Shown: positions 7,780-18,300 of the stretch, piece after piece
How positions within the stretch are numbered: the first letter of the stretch is position 1
Layout of the letters: each line of letters starts with the position of its first letter
Origin: Spirosoma endbachense
GTDB taxonomy: Bacteria; Bacteroidota; Bacteroidia; Cytophagales; Spirosomataceae
DNA: 64,000 bases
Assembly: GCF_010233585.1 (NCBI RefSeq)
Contig: NZ_CP045997.1
Coordinates: 816,522 to 880,521 of the forward strand
Reading direction: 5' to 3'
The notes under the pieces: model-generated
Told to the model about the DNA's origin: nothing
The model's database searches: none
What the model saw: only the letters and a program-made list of their open reading frames with translations
Program-made: the position numbers and the translations under genes

Positions 7780-10700
7780 ATGTCGTATTTACATATACCC
7801 AAAATAGGGCTGGTCTTATTCGGTTTACTCTACCAGCAATTAGCTTTAGCGCAATCGGTCGCTCTGGCCCATCAGCAAAGTAAAACCGTACATACACTTC
7901 AGGTATTACCCGCAGAGAGCCAAAAGCTGAAAGAAGTGCTTACGACCCTGAGCCGCCAGCATCAGGTTAGTATTTTGTTTGAAGAAACGACCGTGCAGGG
8001 AATCACGATTCCGGCCGATGCACAGCTTCGCTCGGGTACGTTAGCCAAACAGCTCCAGGCCCTTTTGAAACCGTATGGCTTAACTGTCAAAAAAATCAAC
8101 GATCAGGCGTATTACATTATCAAAACGCCAACCAAAGACAGTCGCTCGTCAGGGAGTACCAGCCAGGCCGAAGCTGCTCTTAGACCGTCTATAGAAGGTG
8201 GAGTTTCGACCATACAGACTCTTGGGGCCACATTACCCATCGCGGCAGTTGCCGACATCCGTGTAAGTGGTCGTGTAATTGGCGAAAACGGGGATGGGTT
8301 GCCCGGTGTCAATGTCGTGATCAAGGGCGCTGTTCGCGGCACCAATACAGATGCCGAAGGGCGGTATCAACTGAGCGTTCCCAATGGCGAAACGACCCTG
8401 GTTTTCAGTTTTGTGGGTTATGCTACCCAGGAGGTTGTTGTAGGTAGCCGTACTACGGTGGATATCAAACTGCTGCCGGATAACAAATCATTGAATGAAG
8501 TTGTGGTTGTCGGTTATGGTACGCAATCCCGCAAAAACCTCACTAGCGCTATCAGCACCATTAAACCCGAAGAACTGAACCGGGGAGCCATCAGTGATGT
8601 AGGGCAATTGTTGCAGGGTAAAGTTCCGGGCCTGAATATTTCGGCCAATGGTGATCCGAACAGTCCGGCTGCGGTTGTCTTGCGGGGCGCATCGACGATT
8701 AACAGTTCGCAGGGGCCGTTCTATGTCATTGATGGCGTGCCCGGTGCCGATATTTCGATCATTGCGCCCGATGATATTGCCTCAATCGATGTGCTGAAAG
8801 ATGCGGCTGCCACTGCCATTTACGGAAACCGGGCGGCCAATGGGGTGATTATGGTCACGACGAAACGGGGTAAAAAAGGCCAGGCGCAGATCACCTACAG
8901 TGGTTATGTAGGCATTGAAAAGGTATCCAGCAAACTGAACATGATGAATGCCGATCAGCTGCGGGCCTTTCTGACGCAAAATGGGCAATCGTTTTCACCG
9001 GCCGACGATAAAGGAGCGAATACAAACTGGCAGGATGCCGTTGAGCGGAGTTCGGCCATTTCGCAAAACCATAACGTTTCAATTAGTGGCGGCACCGATC
9101 ATAGTACCTACAGTGCCAGTATCAACTACCTCGATAAGCAGGGAATTTTGCAGGGTAGCTCGCTGAACCGGGTTATTGCCCGCCTGGCGGTTGAGCAGTA
9201 TGCCTTTAACGATAAAGTGAAATTTGGTCTGAACGTGACCAATTCGAACAGCAATGCCAACAACACGCCCTTGCGTAATAATGTGCTGTTGCAGATGATC
9301 AATCACTTGCCCGTATCACCCATTACAAACCCGGATGGCAGCTATTTTGAAAATTTTCAGAATACGGGCTATTTCAATCCGGCGGCTATGATTAATCATG
9401 CGAAGGACAATACGAAATTCAATAATCTGGTGGGGTCATTAACAACCCATGTACAGCTTCCGTTAGGATTCTCGTATGATCTGAATCTATCGTACCAGAA
9501 TTCGACATCCCTGCATGGCGAATCCTACGACAGTTATTTTACCCAGTACAACAGTGCCAACTTCTACAACAATCCTGATCCTCCACTGGTCCACAGCCTG
9601 CTGAATTTCGGGACGAATGGGTCGGCGCTCAGAAACACCTACCAAACCACGCGCAAGGTGCTGGAAACCTTTTTTACCTGGAACAAAGAATTCGGTGATC
9701 ACTCGATAAACGCCGTATTGGGCTATTCGTGGCAGGGTAACGTTTCGGGCGATGGCTTTCAGACATCGAGTACCAACTTCCCTGTCGATAATATCGGCTA
9801 CAATAATTTCGCCCTCAGTAACCCCTATGCGGTGTCATCGTATCGGGTGAATTTTGGGGCCGACGGTATTTATCAGGAAACCCGGTTAATTTCTGACTTT
9901 GCCCGCCTGAACTACAATTACAAAGACCGGTATCTGGTGCAGGGGTCGATTCGGCGCGATGGTAGCTCGGTATTTGGGGCCAACAATCAGTGGGGTTACT
10001 TCCCTGCGGTCGGTGCTGCCTGGCGCATTAATCAGGAAGGATTTATGCAAAACCAGAACCTGTTTAATGACCTGAAATTACGGGCCAGCTATGGTGTTAC
10101 GGGGAATTCGTCGGGGTTCAATGCTTACACTGCTCAATTCATATCGGGTAGCCTCGGTACGTATTATTACAACGGTGTTCAAACGGCTGCCTACGGTCCA
10201 ACTCAGGCTGCCAACCCCAATTTGCAGTGGGAGAAAACGGCTACAACCAATATTGGTCTCGACTTTACGGTCCTGAAAGGGAAACTGAGCGGTACGCTCG
10301 AATGGTACGACAAGAATACGACCGGTATGATCTATTCGTATCGCGTTGATCCCATTCTGGTTCCAGTCGGTAGCATTATTGCCAACGGGGGAAGCATGAG
10401 CAACAAAGGGGTCGAGTTTAGTTTAAGCGCTACTCCAGTCAGCACGTCTAAATTCAGCTGGACAACGGGCATCAATCTGGCGCATAACACCAATAAAATC
10501 ACCAGCCTGACCAATCCACTTTTTGTGGGTGGCGATTCCGTTCGAACCACCCAGCCTGAAGGCAATGGACAAACGGGCAGCACCCTGCAGATATTAAAGG
10601 CAGGAATGCCGTTGGGCCAATTCTTCACGCTTCAGTACGCGGGAAAAAATGACAAAGGTGTTTCGCAGTATGTGAGTCAGAAAGGTGACCTCACCACAAC

Positions 10701-11193
10701 GCCGACGATCGGCACCGATTATAAATACCTGGGAAGCCCGCAGCCGAAACTTCTCGTAGGCTGGACGAACACACTTCGTTACGGCAACTTCGATTTTAAC
10801 GTGTTTTTCCGGGGTGTTTTCGGGAATAAAATTTTCAACGCTACCCGTGCCGATCTGTTCCGGCCCAGCACGGCGCAGTTTACCAATATTCTGGTCGACG
10901 TAGCGGACGAAAAAGCCACTGATGTCAACTCATTCAAGTACTCCAGCCGGTTTATTGAAGATGGTAGCTACGTGCGTCTGGACAACGCGACGCTGGGCTA
11001 TAATTTCAAAAAACTGGGCCAGTATGTAAAAACCATTCGGGTCTATGCATCGGTCAATAATGCGTTCGTCATAACCGGCTATAAAGGAATTGACCCTGAA
11101 ATCAATCAGGGAGGCATTGCGCCGGGCGTAGACGCCAATAACTTCTACCCAAAAACCCGCACCATTCTGGTGGGCCTAAACGCGTCATTCTAA
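7780..11193 (+). CDS. SusC/RagA-type TonB-dependent transporter with STN signalling domain
   Basis: An outer-membrane transporter of 1137 residues. Residues 1-25 are a signal peptide ending in LALAQ. An STN (secretin/TonB N-terminal) domain spans about residues 45-115 (KEVLTTLSRQHQVSILFEE, KQLQALLKPYGLTVKKI). A carboxypeptidase-regulatory domain follows near 160-235 (VSGRVIGENGDGLPGVNVVI). The TonB-box region LNEVVVVGYGTQ leads into the plug (YVIDGVPGADISIIAPDDIA, AAATAIYGNRAANGVIMVTT) and a roughly 750-residue barrel ending NLNASF-like in GLNASF. The STN domain, absent from the other two SusC proteins here, links transport to the FecR/ECF pair immediately upstream, as in FecA-type trans-envelope signalling. 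It partners with the SusD gene 20 bases downstream. The carried glycan is unknown. Confidence 0.95.
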   Translation: MSYLHIPKIGLVLFGLLYQQLALAQSVALAHQQSKTVHTLQVLPAESQKLKEVLTTLSRQHQVSILFEETTVQGITIPADAQLRSGTLAKQLQALLKPYGLTVKKINDQAYYIIKTPTKDSRSSGSTSQAEAALRPSIEGGVSTIQTLGATLPIAAVADIRVSGRVIGENGDGLPGVNVVIKGAVRGTNTDAEGRYQLSVPNGETTLVFSFVGYATQEVVVGSRTTVDIKLLPDNKSLNEVVVVGYGTQSRKNLTSAISTIKPEELNRGAISDVGQLLQGKVPGLNISANGDPNSPAAVVLRGASTINSSQGPFYVIDGVPGADISIIAPDDIASIDVLKDAAATAIYGNRAANGVIMVTTKRGKKGQAQITYSGYVGIEKVSSKLNMMNADQLRAFLTQNGQSFSPADDKGANTNWQDAVERSSAISQNHNVSISGGTDHSTYSASINYLDKQGILQGSSLNRVIARLAVEQYAFNDKVKFGLNVTNSNSNANNTPLRNNVLLQMINHLPVSPITNPDGSYFENFQNTGYFNPAAMINHAKDNTKFNNLVGSLTTHVQLPLGFSYDLNLSYQNSTSLHGESYDSYFTQYNSANFYNNPDPPLVHSLLNFGTNGSALRNTYQTTRKVLETFFTWNKEFGDHSINAVLGYSWQGNVSGDGFQTSSTNFPVDNIGYNNFALSNPYAVSSYRVNFGADGIYQETRLISDFARLNYNYKDRYLVQGSIRRDGSSVFGANNQWGYFPAVGAAWRINQEGFMQNQNLFNDLKLRASYGVTGNSSGFNAYTAQFISGSLGTYYYNGVQTAAYGPTQAANPNLQWEKTATTNIGLDFTVLKGKLSGTLEWYDKNTTGMIYSYRVDPILVPVGSIIANGGSMSNKGVEFSLSATPVSTSKFSWTTGINLAHNTNKITSLTNPLFVGGDSVRTTQPEGNGQTGSTLQILKAGMPLGQFFTLQYAGKNDKGVSQYVSQKGDLTTTPTIGTDYKYLGSPQPKLLVGWTNTLRYGNFDFNVFFRGVFGNKIFNATRADLFRPSTAQFTNILVDVADEKATDVNSFKYSSRFIEDGSYVRLDNATLGYNFKKLGQYVKTIRVYASVNNAFVITGYKGIDPEINQGGIAPGVDANNFYPKTRTILVGLNASF

Positions 11194-11213
11194 CATCATA
11201 GCAGACAAAAACA

Positions 11214-12833
11214 ATGAAAAAGCTACTCACTTCCGGCGCGTTTCTGGTACTGCTTGTTTACCTGACTACGGCCTGTCACGATATAAATGTTCCTGTCGAT
11301 ACAGAGCTGACACCCGATATTTTCCCTCAGAATTCGTCGCAGTTTATTCAGGCATCGGGCCCGCCCTATGCGGCTCTGCGGGGTAATTTTGCACTGGATT
11401 ATTGGTTCATGCAATCGCTCAGTAGCGATGAAGCTATCCTGCCCGCCCGTGGCGGAAACTGGTTCGACAACCAGAACTATCGGATGCTGCATTACCACAA
11501 CTGGACCAAAGACCACGGCTGGACCAATGGTGCCTGGAGTTGGTTATCGACTGTGATTGGTACGTCTAATCAGGCTTTGTCTATTTTGAATCAAACCATA
11601 CCAGCGGCTACCGCATCGAAACCGACGAACCTGGCTGAGTTGAAAATGGTACGGGCGCTGGCTTATTTCATGATGATGGACCTGTATGGCAATGTTCCCA
11701 TCGACACGACTTACGGTGATTTTACACCGCACCCGAATGTGCCGCGTGCGCAGGTATTCAGCTTTATTGAAAAGGAAGTAAAAGCAGCAATGCCTTATTT
11801 GAGCCGCGTTTCCGGTCAGGCGACTTATGGACGGGCGAATAAATTCACGGGCTTTAGTTTGCTGGCCAAAATGTACCTGAACGCCGAATACTATACGGGC
11901 ACTCAACGCTATAATGATGCCATCGTTGCCTGCGATAGTGTGATCAGTTCGGGTCTGTACGCGCTGGAACCCAGAACGTCATACCTCCAGATGTTTTATC
12001 CGAATAACGGCCCGCAGATGAAGGAATTTATATTTGCTATTCCTTATGATCCGGCAGCCGGGGCAATGGCAGGTACCAATGGCATGATGTATCACTCCCG
12101 CTATGATGTGCCTCGGTCGGAGACAAAGAAATTCAATCTGCCTTTTACGCCCAGCGCGCCCGAAAGCACATTGCCCGAATATTACGTGAACTTCAATGAT
12201 GCCAACGATATACGAAATGGGCAGTGGCTCACGGGTTTGCAATTCATGAACGATGGCGTTACGCCCGTAACCGTTACCACGACCAAAAAAGGGTACGACC
12301 AGACGTATACAGGTGCTGATGGGGCTGCTGCGTACACCTATCAGGTGAATCTGACGCCCGATATCGTGCTTCGGCAGGACGTAGCGACGTATGATTGTGG
12401 CAATGACGAAATCGCCTGGAATATGGGCTATCGCAACATTAAGTTCTACCCCGATGCTTCGTCCACATCGCGTAATCAGAATAACGACGTTCCGGTTTTT
12501 CGCTATTCGGATATTATCCTGATGAAAGCCGAAGCGATTCTTCGCGGGGGCACACCGACCCAGGGCCAAACCGCTCTTTCGCTGGTCAACCAGTTACGAG
12601 CTAATCGCACTACATCGGCTGCTTTGTCGAGCATAACACTGGAAGGTATCTATGCTGAACGGTGCCGCGAATTTGCCTGGGAAAGCTGGCACCGTAACGA
12701 TATGATTCGCTTTGGGAAATATGAAGGGAAATGGGGCTTCAAAACGGATGCCGATGTCAACCACCGCATTTTCCCAATCCCAACTTCTGCTTTCACCGTG
12801 AACCCGGCCCTGACCCAAAATCCGGGGTATTAG
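11214..12833 (+). CDS. SusD/RagB-type outer-membrane lipoprotein
   Basis: This 539-residue lipoprotein has the lipobox LTTAC, placing the acylated Cys at residue 21. SusD proteins form the lid on the SusC pore and bind glycan at the cell surface. Family marks include the helical TPR-like region (LAELKMVRALAYFMMMDLYG, NVPIDTTY, GFSLLAKMYLNAEYYTG) and the C-terminal block with RYSDIILMKAEAILRGG, VNQLRANR, AERCREFAWESWHRNDMIRF and FPIPTSAF. It ends NPGY, as do the other two SusD proteins here. It is the partner of the STN-bearing SusC upstream. An 18-base perfect inverted repeat follows its stop codon. Confidence 0.95.
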   Translation: MKKLLTSGAFLVLLVYLTTACHDINVPVDTELTPDIFPQNSSQFIQASGPPYAALRGNFALDYWFMQSLSSDEAILPARGGNWFDNQNYRMLHYHNWTKDHGWTNGAWSWLSTVIGTSNQALSILNQTIPAATASKPTNLAELKMVRALAYFMMMDLYGNVPIDTTYGDFTPHPNVPRAQVFSFIEKEVKAAMPYLSRVSGQATYGRANKFTGFSLLAKMYLNAEYYTGTQRYNDAIVACDSVISSGLYALEPRTSYLQMFYPNNGPQMKEFIFAIPYDPAAGAMAGTNGMMYHSRYDVPRSETKKFNLPFTPSAPESTLPEYYVNFNDANDIRNGQWLTGLQFMNDGVTPVTVTTTKKGYDQTYTGADGAAAYTYQVNLTPDIVLRQDVATYDCGNDEIAWNMGYRNIKFYPDASSTSRNQNNDVPVFRYSDIILMKAEAILRGGTPTQGQTALSLVNQLRANRTTSAALSSITLEGIYAERCREFAWESWHRNDMIRFGKYEGKWGFKTDADVNHRIFPIPTSAFTVNPALTQNPGY

Positions 12834-12846
12834 TAGGTGAGAAATT

Positions 12847-12898
12847 AATTGCGGACTAGTTGACCGGGCACTTCTGCTCAGTCAACTAGTCCGCAATT
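12847..12898. terminator. Perfect 18-base inverted repeat after susD
   Basis: Arms AATTGCGGACTAGTTGAC (12847-12864) and its exact complement (12881-12898) flank a 16-base loop. It begins 14 bases after the SusD stop and ends 22 bases before the next ATG. No long U-run follows. It may terminate or attenuate the susC-susD transcript before the lyase-like gene, or protect the 3' end of the susD message. Confidence 0.55.
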
Positions 12899-12920
12899 TG
12901 GCTAATATAGACTCAATAAA

Positions 12921-14693
12921 ATGGAAGCTATTTCAAGAAAATCATTTTTACAGCAATGTCTATGGTTTGGTACAGCCATTAGTTTTTCTCCGCTCGCAGC
13001 ACAGGCGTGGAGCGAAAAAAGAATGGATGACGATTTCTATCGGAAGATCGTTCTTGCCAATGCTAAAGAGGTTGCCCGAGTGGTACAAATGCTGGCGACC
13101 GATATTACGCAGGTCAGACGACGATTGGGGTATGATCTGGCAAACGTAACGGCTGCTTTTTGTGAACCAACATCGCAATACTACCAGTCGGCGGAGTTGA
13201 TTCCCTTCCTGACAAAGATGGCTCGCGCTTTACTGAAAGCCCAGCATGCCGACGGAACGCTGGATTTTGGAAATTTAGCGTCACCGCCCGATACGGCTTT
13301 TATTTTAGAGCCCCTTTGTGCGGCAGCCACAATTCTGAAATCGAACAATACGGCTGCGTTAAACGAGGTAAAAGGGCTGCTCAGAGAATTTATTGTGAAA
13401 GCCGGAGAAGCCCTCCGGACAGGTGGCTTGCATACGCCCAACCATCGTTGGGTAGTGTCGGCGGCACTGGCAAAAATAAATGCCCTATTTCCAAATCCAG
13501 GCTATGTAAAACGGATTCACGAATGGCTTTCAGAAGGCGTTTATTGTGATAGCGACGGAAATTTTCTGGAACGAAGCATGAATTATTCGGCCGTGATCGA
13601 TCGATCGTTGATTACGATTGGACGATTGCTTCCCCTGCCTGCCTTATTTGAGCCCGTTCGTAAAAACCTTGGCCTGGTTTACTTTCATGCAGAACCCAAC
13701 GGCGATTTAGTAACGAACGATTCACGAAGACAGGATCAGTTCTCATCCGTAAGTATTCTGAATTTCTATCATGACTTCTACTATCTGGCTATCAGAGATA
13801 ATAACCCCGAATTTTCGGCCATTGCAAAGTACATCGAGACACTTAACGGGTTCAACGACAGAGTTCTAACGGATTTGCTGGTTTATTTTTTAGAAGAACC
13901 GCTCTATAAAAAAACGCTCCCTGCGCCGAAAGCACCTCCGGCTTCTTTTGAAAAGTTTTTTAAAGAGACAAGCCTGGTCCGAATCAGGCGGAACGACACC
14001 ACTACCACTATTTTTGGCGGAACCGATTTCCCGATTATTATTGCTTCTGGCCGGGCAAATAGTCCTAATTTTTTTGCGTTCAGAAAAGGGGAGGCTATTC
14101 TGAAATACATGCGCTTTTCAACTGATTTTTTCAATACTGGCTATTTCCATAGTCAGGGAATTGTTCATACGGCGGGAAAGTATGTGTTACATCAAAAAAT
14201 AGAAGCACCTTATTATCAGCCCTTACCGGATAAATTTAAACGGGCAGACGGCAATTATACCCATTCGCAAAGTACGGATGGCCGATTCTGGAATAAGATG
14301 GATTTTCAGCACAGGCCGCAGAGCAATATAAATACCTTGGAAACTACGATCAGTGTCGAAGAAAAAAACGGATCGAATGAACTGAATTTCAGCGTAAAAG
14401 GCACAGAGGGCGTGCATGTAGTAATTGAATTTTGCTTTAAAGAAGGCGGAACGCTGACCGGACTAAAAAAAATAGAAGGAAGCTCAGATAATTATTCGCT
14501 GGAAAGCGGCTCCGGCGAATATCGCTACGGTAACGATTCGATAAAATTCGGGCCGGGAGTCTTCAACCACGCCAATCTTAGCGGACTTGAAGGTGAAATG
14601 TACAGCTCTCATTTCGGAAGTTTGCGAACAGACGGTATGCATGTTTTCCTGACTGGCGTTACGCCGTTTTCGCATACGATTGTTGTAGGGTAA
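12921..14693 (+). CDS. Putative polysaccharide lyase-like toroid protein, exported
   Basis: The protein has 590 residues. The N-terminus (ISRKSFLQQCLWFGTAISF) resembles a Tat-type signal with an RK pair, cleaved near AQAW. Residues about 60-330 are helical, with motifs common in alpha/alpha-toroid enzymes (AELIPFLTKMARALLKAQ, DTAFILEPLCAAATIL, TPNHRWVVSAALAKINALF, FLERSMNYSAVIDRSL). The second half is beta-rich (SPNFFAFRKGEAILKYMRF, NELNFSVKGTEGVHVVIEF). This two-part layout is that of heparinase II/III-like and alginate-lyase-like enzymes. Candidate active-site residues are the His and Arg in NHRW, the Tyr in MNYSAV and the Arg in SRRQDQ. I cannot assign a lyase family. It may share the sigma-controlled operon upstream but follows a strong hairpin. 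Confidence 0.6.
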   Translation: MEAISRKSFLQQCLWFGTAISFSPLAAQAWSEKRMDDDFYRKIVLANAKEVARVVQMLATDITQVRRRLGYDLANVTAAFCEPTSQYYQSAELIPFLTKMARALLKAQHADGTLDFGNLASPPDTAFILEPLCAAATILKSNNTAALNEVKGLLREFIVKAGEALRTGGLHTPNHRWVVSAALAKINALFPNPGYVKRIHEWLSEGVYCDSDGNFLERSMNYSAVIDRSLITIGRLLPLPALFEPVRKNLGLVYFHAEPNGDLVTNDSRRQDQFSSVSILNFYHDFYYLAIRDNNPEFSAIAKYIETLNGFNDRVLTDLLVYFLEEPLYKKTLPAPKAPPASFEKFFKETSLVRIRRNDTTTTIFGGTDFPIIIASGRANSPNFFAFRKGEAILKYMRFSTDFFNTGYFHSQGIVHTAGKYVLHQKIEAPYYQPLPDKFKRADGNYTHSQSTDGRFWNKMDFQHRPQSNINTLETTISVEEKNGSNELNFSVKGTEGVHVVIEFCFKEGGTLTGLKKIEGSSDNYSLESGSGEYRYGNDSIKFGPGVFNHANLSGLEGEMYSSHFGSLRTDGMHVFLTGVTPFSHTIVVG

Positions 14694-14804
14694 AATCAGC
14701 GTATATCTGTAGTCATATGAACGTGTCGATACAGTACCTATCTAGTGCCCGTGATTAACAGCTACAACATATAATTCCTTTAGTATTATATTATTTGACT
14801 ATCT

Positions 14805-14829
14805 CAAGCGCCTGTTTTACAGGCGCTTG
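14805..14829 (+). terminator. Rho-independent-type terminator after the lyase-like gene
   Basis: A perfect 10-base stem CAAGCGCCTG / CAGGCGCTTG with a 5-base loop (TTTTA), followed by TTTCGCTTT. It lies 111 bases after the stop codon at 14693 and should close the sigma/SusC operon. Confidence 0.7.
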
Positions 14830-15237
14830 TTTCGCTTTGTGATATTGCTCAACAGCCAGATCCTGAGCGATGATCTAAATCAAACGTTTAGAATCCCCAA
14901 CGACTTTGCTGTCTCCTTGCATCTTATTTCTTACTAAAGCCTGAACATAGCACCGGCTTGTCGTATTCCAATCGCTCGGTTACAATCCTTCATACCTTTT
15001 CGATTTACATAATAAGTCGAAGGAGTAAGTCAGTGCCATACTATCACGATGTTATAGTATGATTAAGACTACTGTATCAGGATAAAATTACGAGAAGTGC
15101 CATTTTATAGACAATCATCATTTGTACTTTTTTTAGATCGAAAGAGGCTAAGAGTTAATGAGATACGATTTTTTATAATTTTTTAACTAGAAGCTGAAAT
15201 TGAAATAGTTCTATAAAAAAATTAATAAGTGAAAAAA

Positions 15238-15269
15238 TTTGACAATTTATGTTTAACCCTATAGTATTG
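15238..15269 (+). promoter_or_regulatory. Candidate Bacteroidota promoter of the plus-strand PUL
   Basis: TTTG at 15238-15241 and TAGTATTG at 15262-15269 are 20 bases apart. This fits the known Bacteroidota primary-sigma pattern (TTTG about 19-20 bases before TAnnTTTG) with one mismatch in the second box. It would place the transcript start roughly 43 bases before the SusC ATG at 15319. The region is AT-rich, so a chance match is possible. Confidence 0.4.
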
Positions 15270-15318
15270 TAATGTTGAATTATAATTTATCTATGATAAA
15301 TAAAATCACTAAACTCTT

Positions 15319-18300
15319 ATGGATAACCTTTCACTCTATCGAAGCAGGGCCTGGCTATTGGGATGGGTATGGCTATTGACAATGAGTCAATTAGTAGCTC
15401 AGTCTACTAATTTGATTACTGGGCAAATAGCCGACGAAACGGGCCAGCCGTTACCTGGTGTTACGGTATTGGTTAAAAATACCAGTAATGGCACTACGAC
15501 GGATGCTAAAGGTGCGTATCGCCTGTCGGTTCCGATGGGCAACGATGTATTGATTGTTTCTTATGTAGGTTATGCAAGCCAGGAGATCAGCATCAATAAA
15601 CGCTCAGTGATCGACATTCGGTTAGCTCTTGATAATAAAGCCCTGAATGAAGTGGTTGTCGTTGGTTACGGTACGCAGCAAAAACGCGATTTGACCGGTG
15701 CTGTGGCATCCGTTTCATCAAAAGACATTCAACGCCTGCCGGTATCCGGGCTGGATCAGGCGTTGCAGGGCCAGGTGTCAGGCTTACAGATTTCGTCTAC
15801 GTCCGGCGCACCGGGCGGCAATACAAACATCCTCGTTCGGGGTATTGGCTCGGTTTCCGGCGGGAATGATCCTTTGTTTGTCATTGATGGATTTCCGGTT
15901 AATAACGCTGGTGTTGGTAATCCGCTGAATATGATCAACCCCGGCGACATTGAATCCATTGAAGTCCTGAAAGATGCATCGGCTACGGCTATCTATGGCT
16001 CTCGGGGTTCCAACGGAGTAATTATTGTAACCACCAAACGGGGCAAATCCGGTCAGGCTCAGATTACGGTTGATGCGTATACCGGCATTCAGGAGCCCGC
16101 CCGACTCCTGAAGATGATGAACACCCGGCAGTTCGCCGAATTCGTCATTGAAGGGCACAATAACGGCTGGCTCGACAACGGCGGTCCCAATGCCAAAATT
16201 ACGGACCCAAACAGTGTTCGTTCTACATCCTATAGGATTCCGGAGGCCTGGCAGGATCTGAATAATCTGCCAAAGGTCGACACCGACTGGCAAAAGGTAA
16301 TTTTCCGTACGGCGCCCATTCAAAATTACCAGGTTAGTGCCGTAGGGGGTAATGAAAAAATGAGGTATGCACTTTCGGGCGGTTATTTTAATCAGAAAGG
16401 AATCCTCATCAGTTCGGGCTTTGAGCGGTTTTCTGCCCGGCTGAACCTCGATGGTCAGCTTACCAAACGACTGAAGGTGAGCATGAATCTGGCTCCAACC
16501 TACACCAGCACCGACAACGTACCCTCAACAGGGCATTATGGCGATTACAATATCGTTGCCGGAGCCCTGTCCATGCCTCCCATGATTCCGGTGTATAACC
16601 CCGACGGTTCATACGGCAATACGTTCGACTTAACGAATCTTGGTATGGGTGCCATTCCGAATCCAGTTAAGGTTGCTAATGAATATAAGAGTACGAATGC
16701 GCAGTTCCGGATGCTGGGTAATCTGTTCGGCGAATACGAGCTGCTAAATGGTCTGAAGTTAAAAGTGAGTGTCGGTAGCGATATCAACTATTACAACACC
16801 AACACCTTCAAACCCTCTACACTGTCGACAAGCGCTTCGGTGTCGCCTGCTACGTCCAGCATCAACAATACGTCGGACATTAACTGGTTGAATGAGAATA
16901 CATTGAATTACCGACGTACAGTCAATGCCCATTCGATTGACGCCCTGGCTGGGTTTACCATTCAGAAATCAACAACAACTTCGACCACAACCTCGGCGAC
17001 TAATTTTGCGGATGATCTGCTTGAAAATATCAACGGTGGGCAAATTACGGGCGGGAGCTATACAGTCGGACAATGGTCTTTACTGTCTTATCTGGGTCGG
17101 GTCAATTACGCCTACAATGACCGTTATCTGTTCACGGCTACCATTCGGACAGATGGCTCGTCGCGCTTCGGGTCGGCCAATCGCTGGGGTACGTTTCCGT
17201 CGTTCTCGGCTGGCTGGCGATTGTCGGAGGAGCCTTTCTTCAAAAATCTTAACCTGTTCGATGACTTCAAAATCCGGGCTGGGTATGGACTTTCGGGGAA
17301 CAATGCCATTGGCAATTATCGCTATTTAGGGCTTCTTTCGGCGACTAATTACGTGTTGGGTAACACCCAGGTTCCGGGACTTTCGCAAGGCAGTTTTACC
17401 AACAATAATTTGGGATGGGAAACCAGCAAGCAGGTCGATATTGGGCTGGATCTGGCGTTCTTCAATGGACGACTGCAATTCACGGGCGACTACTACAACC
17501 GCCGGAATACGGATATGTTGCTGAACAAAGCCATTCCATCTGTAACGGGTTACACCTCGGCCTGGGTAAACATCGGTGAACTCGAAAACAAAGGAATAGA
17601 ACTGGCCCTTTCAGGCAAGCCGCTGGCTACGAGCAATTTGCAATGGACAAGCAGTTTCAATATTACCTTCAACCGCAATAAAGTACTGCGGCTTGGTTCG
17701 GAGGGCGAGCAGCTATTCTCCGACGGAGGTCGCGGGGATGTGAGCATCACCCAGGTAGGGCAACCCATCGGGAGTTTCTACGGGCATCTCGTCGAGGGAA
17801 TTTTCACGACACAGGAGCAACTGGCTACACATGCTACCCAGACGGGGGCCAAACTGGGCGATTTCATGTATAAAGATGTGGATGGCAATGGCGTCATCTC
17901 CGATGCTGACCGAACGATTCTGGGTAATCCGCAGGCAAAAGCGTATTATGGCTTCAACAACACCTTTACGTATAAAAACTGGTCGTTAAACATCCTGCTT
18001 AACGGCGTACAGGGACGCGATGTGTTCTGGGCAGGAGCCGTGTTTGTGCGCGGTTATCATGGCGTACAGAATAATCTGGCCGAGGTAATCGGGAATTACT
18101 ACAAATCACCCTCGCAGCCAGGCGATGGCCAGTCTCCCCGGATCATTCGGGGGGCGCTGAACAACAACCTGCGGTACAGTTCATTCTTCAACTTCGACGG
18201 TTCGTATCTGCGCGTTCGTAATGTGACACTGAACTACAATTTGTCTCAGAAACTGGCCAAACGGCTTGGTATGCAGGGTGGACGGATTTACCTGACCAGC

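Larger units (their letters stand above)
14694..15318. other. Long AT-rich intergenic region upstream of the plus-strand PUL
   Basis: 625 bases with no credible gene. It contains a terminator at 14805-14829 and a candidate promoter at 15238-15269. The base composition becomes strongly AT-rich after about 15120, unlike the surrounding genes. No RNA gene, attachment site or mobile-element end was recognised. Confidence 0.6.

Noticed and set aside
8112..8345. Antisense reading frames inside the SusC genes
   Set aside because: They are typical frame shadows of a long GC-balanced gene and show no domain or start signal.
15171..15179. TTTTATAAT upstream of the plus-strand SusC as a further IclR site
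   Set aside because: Only one half of the palindrome matches and the region is extremely AT-rich, so chance is the simpler reading.
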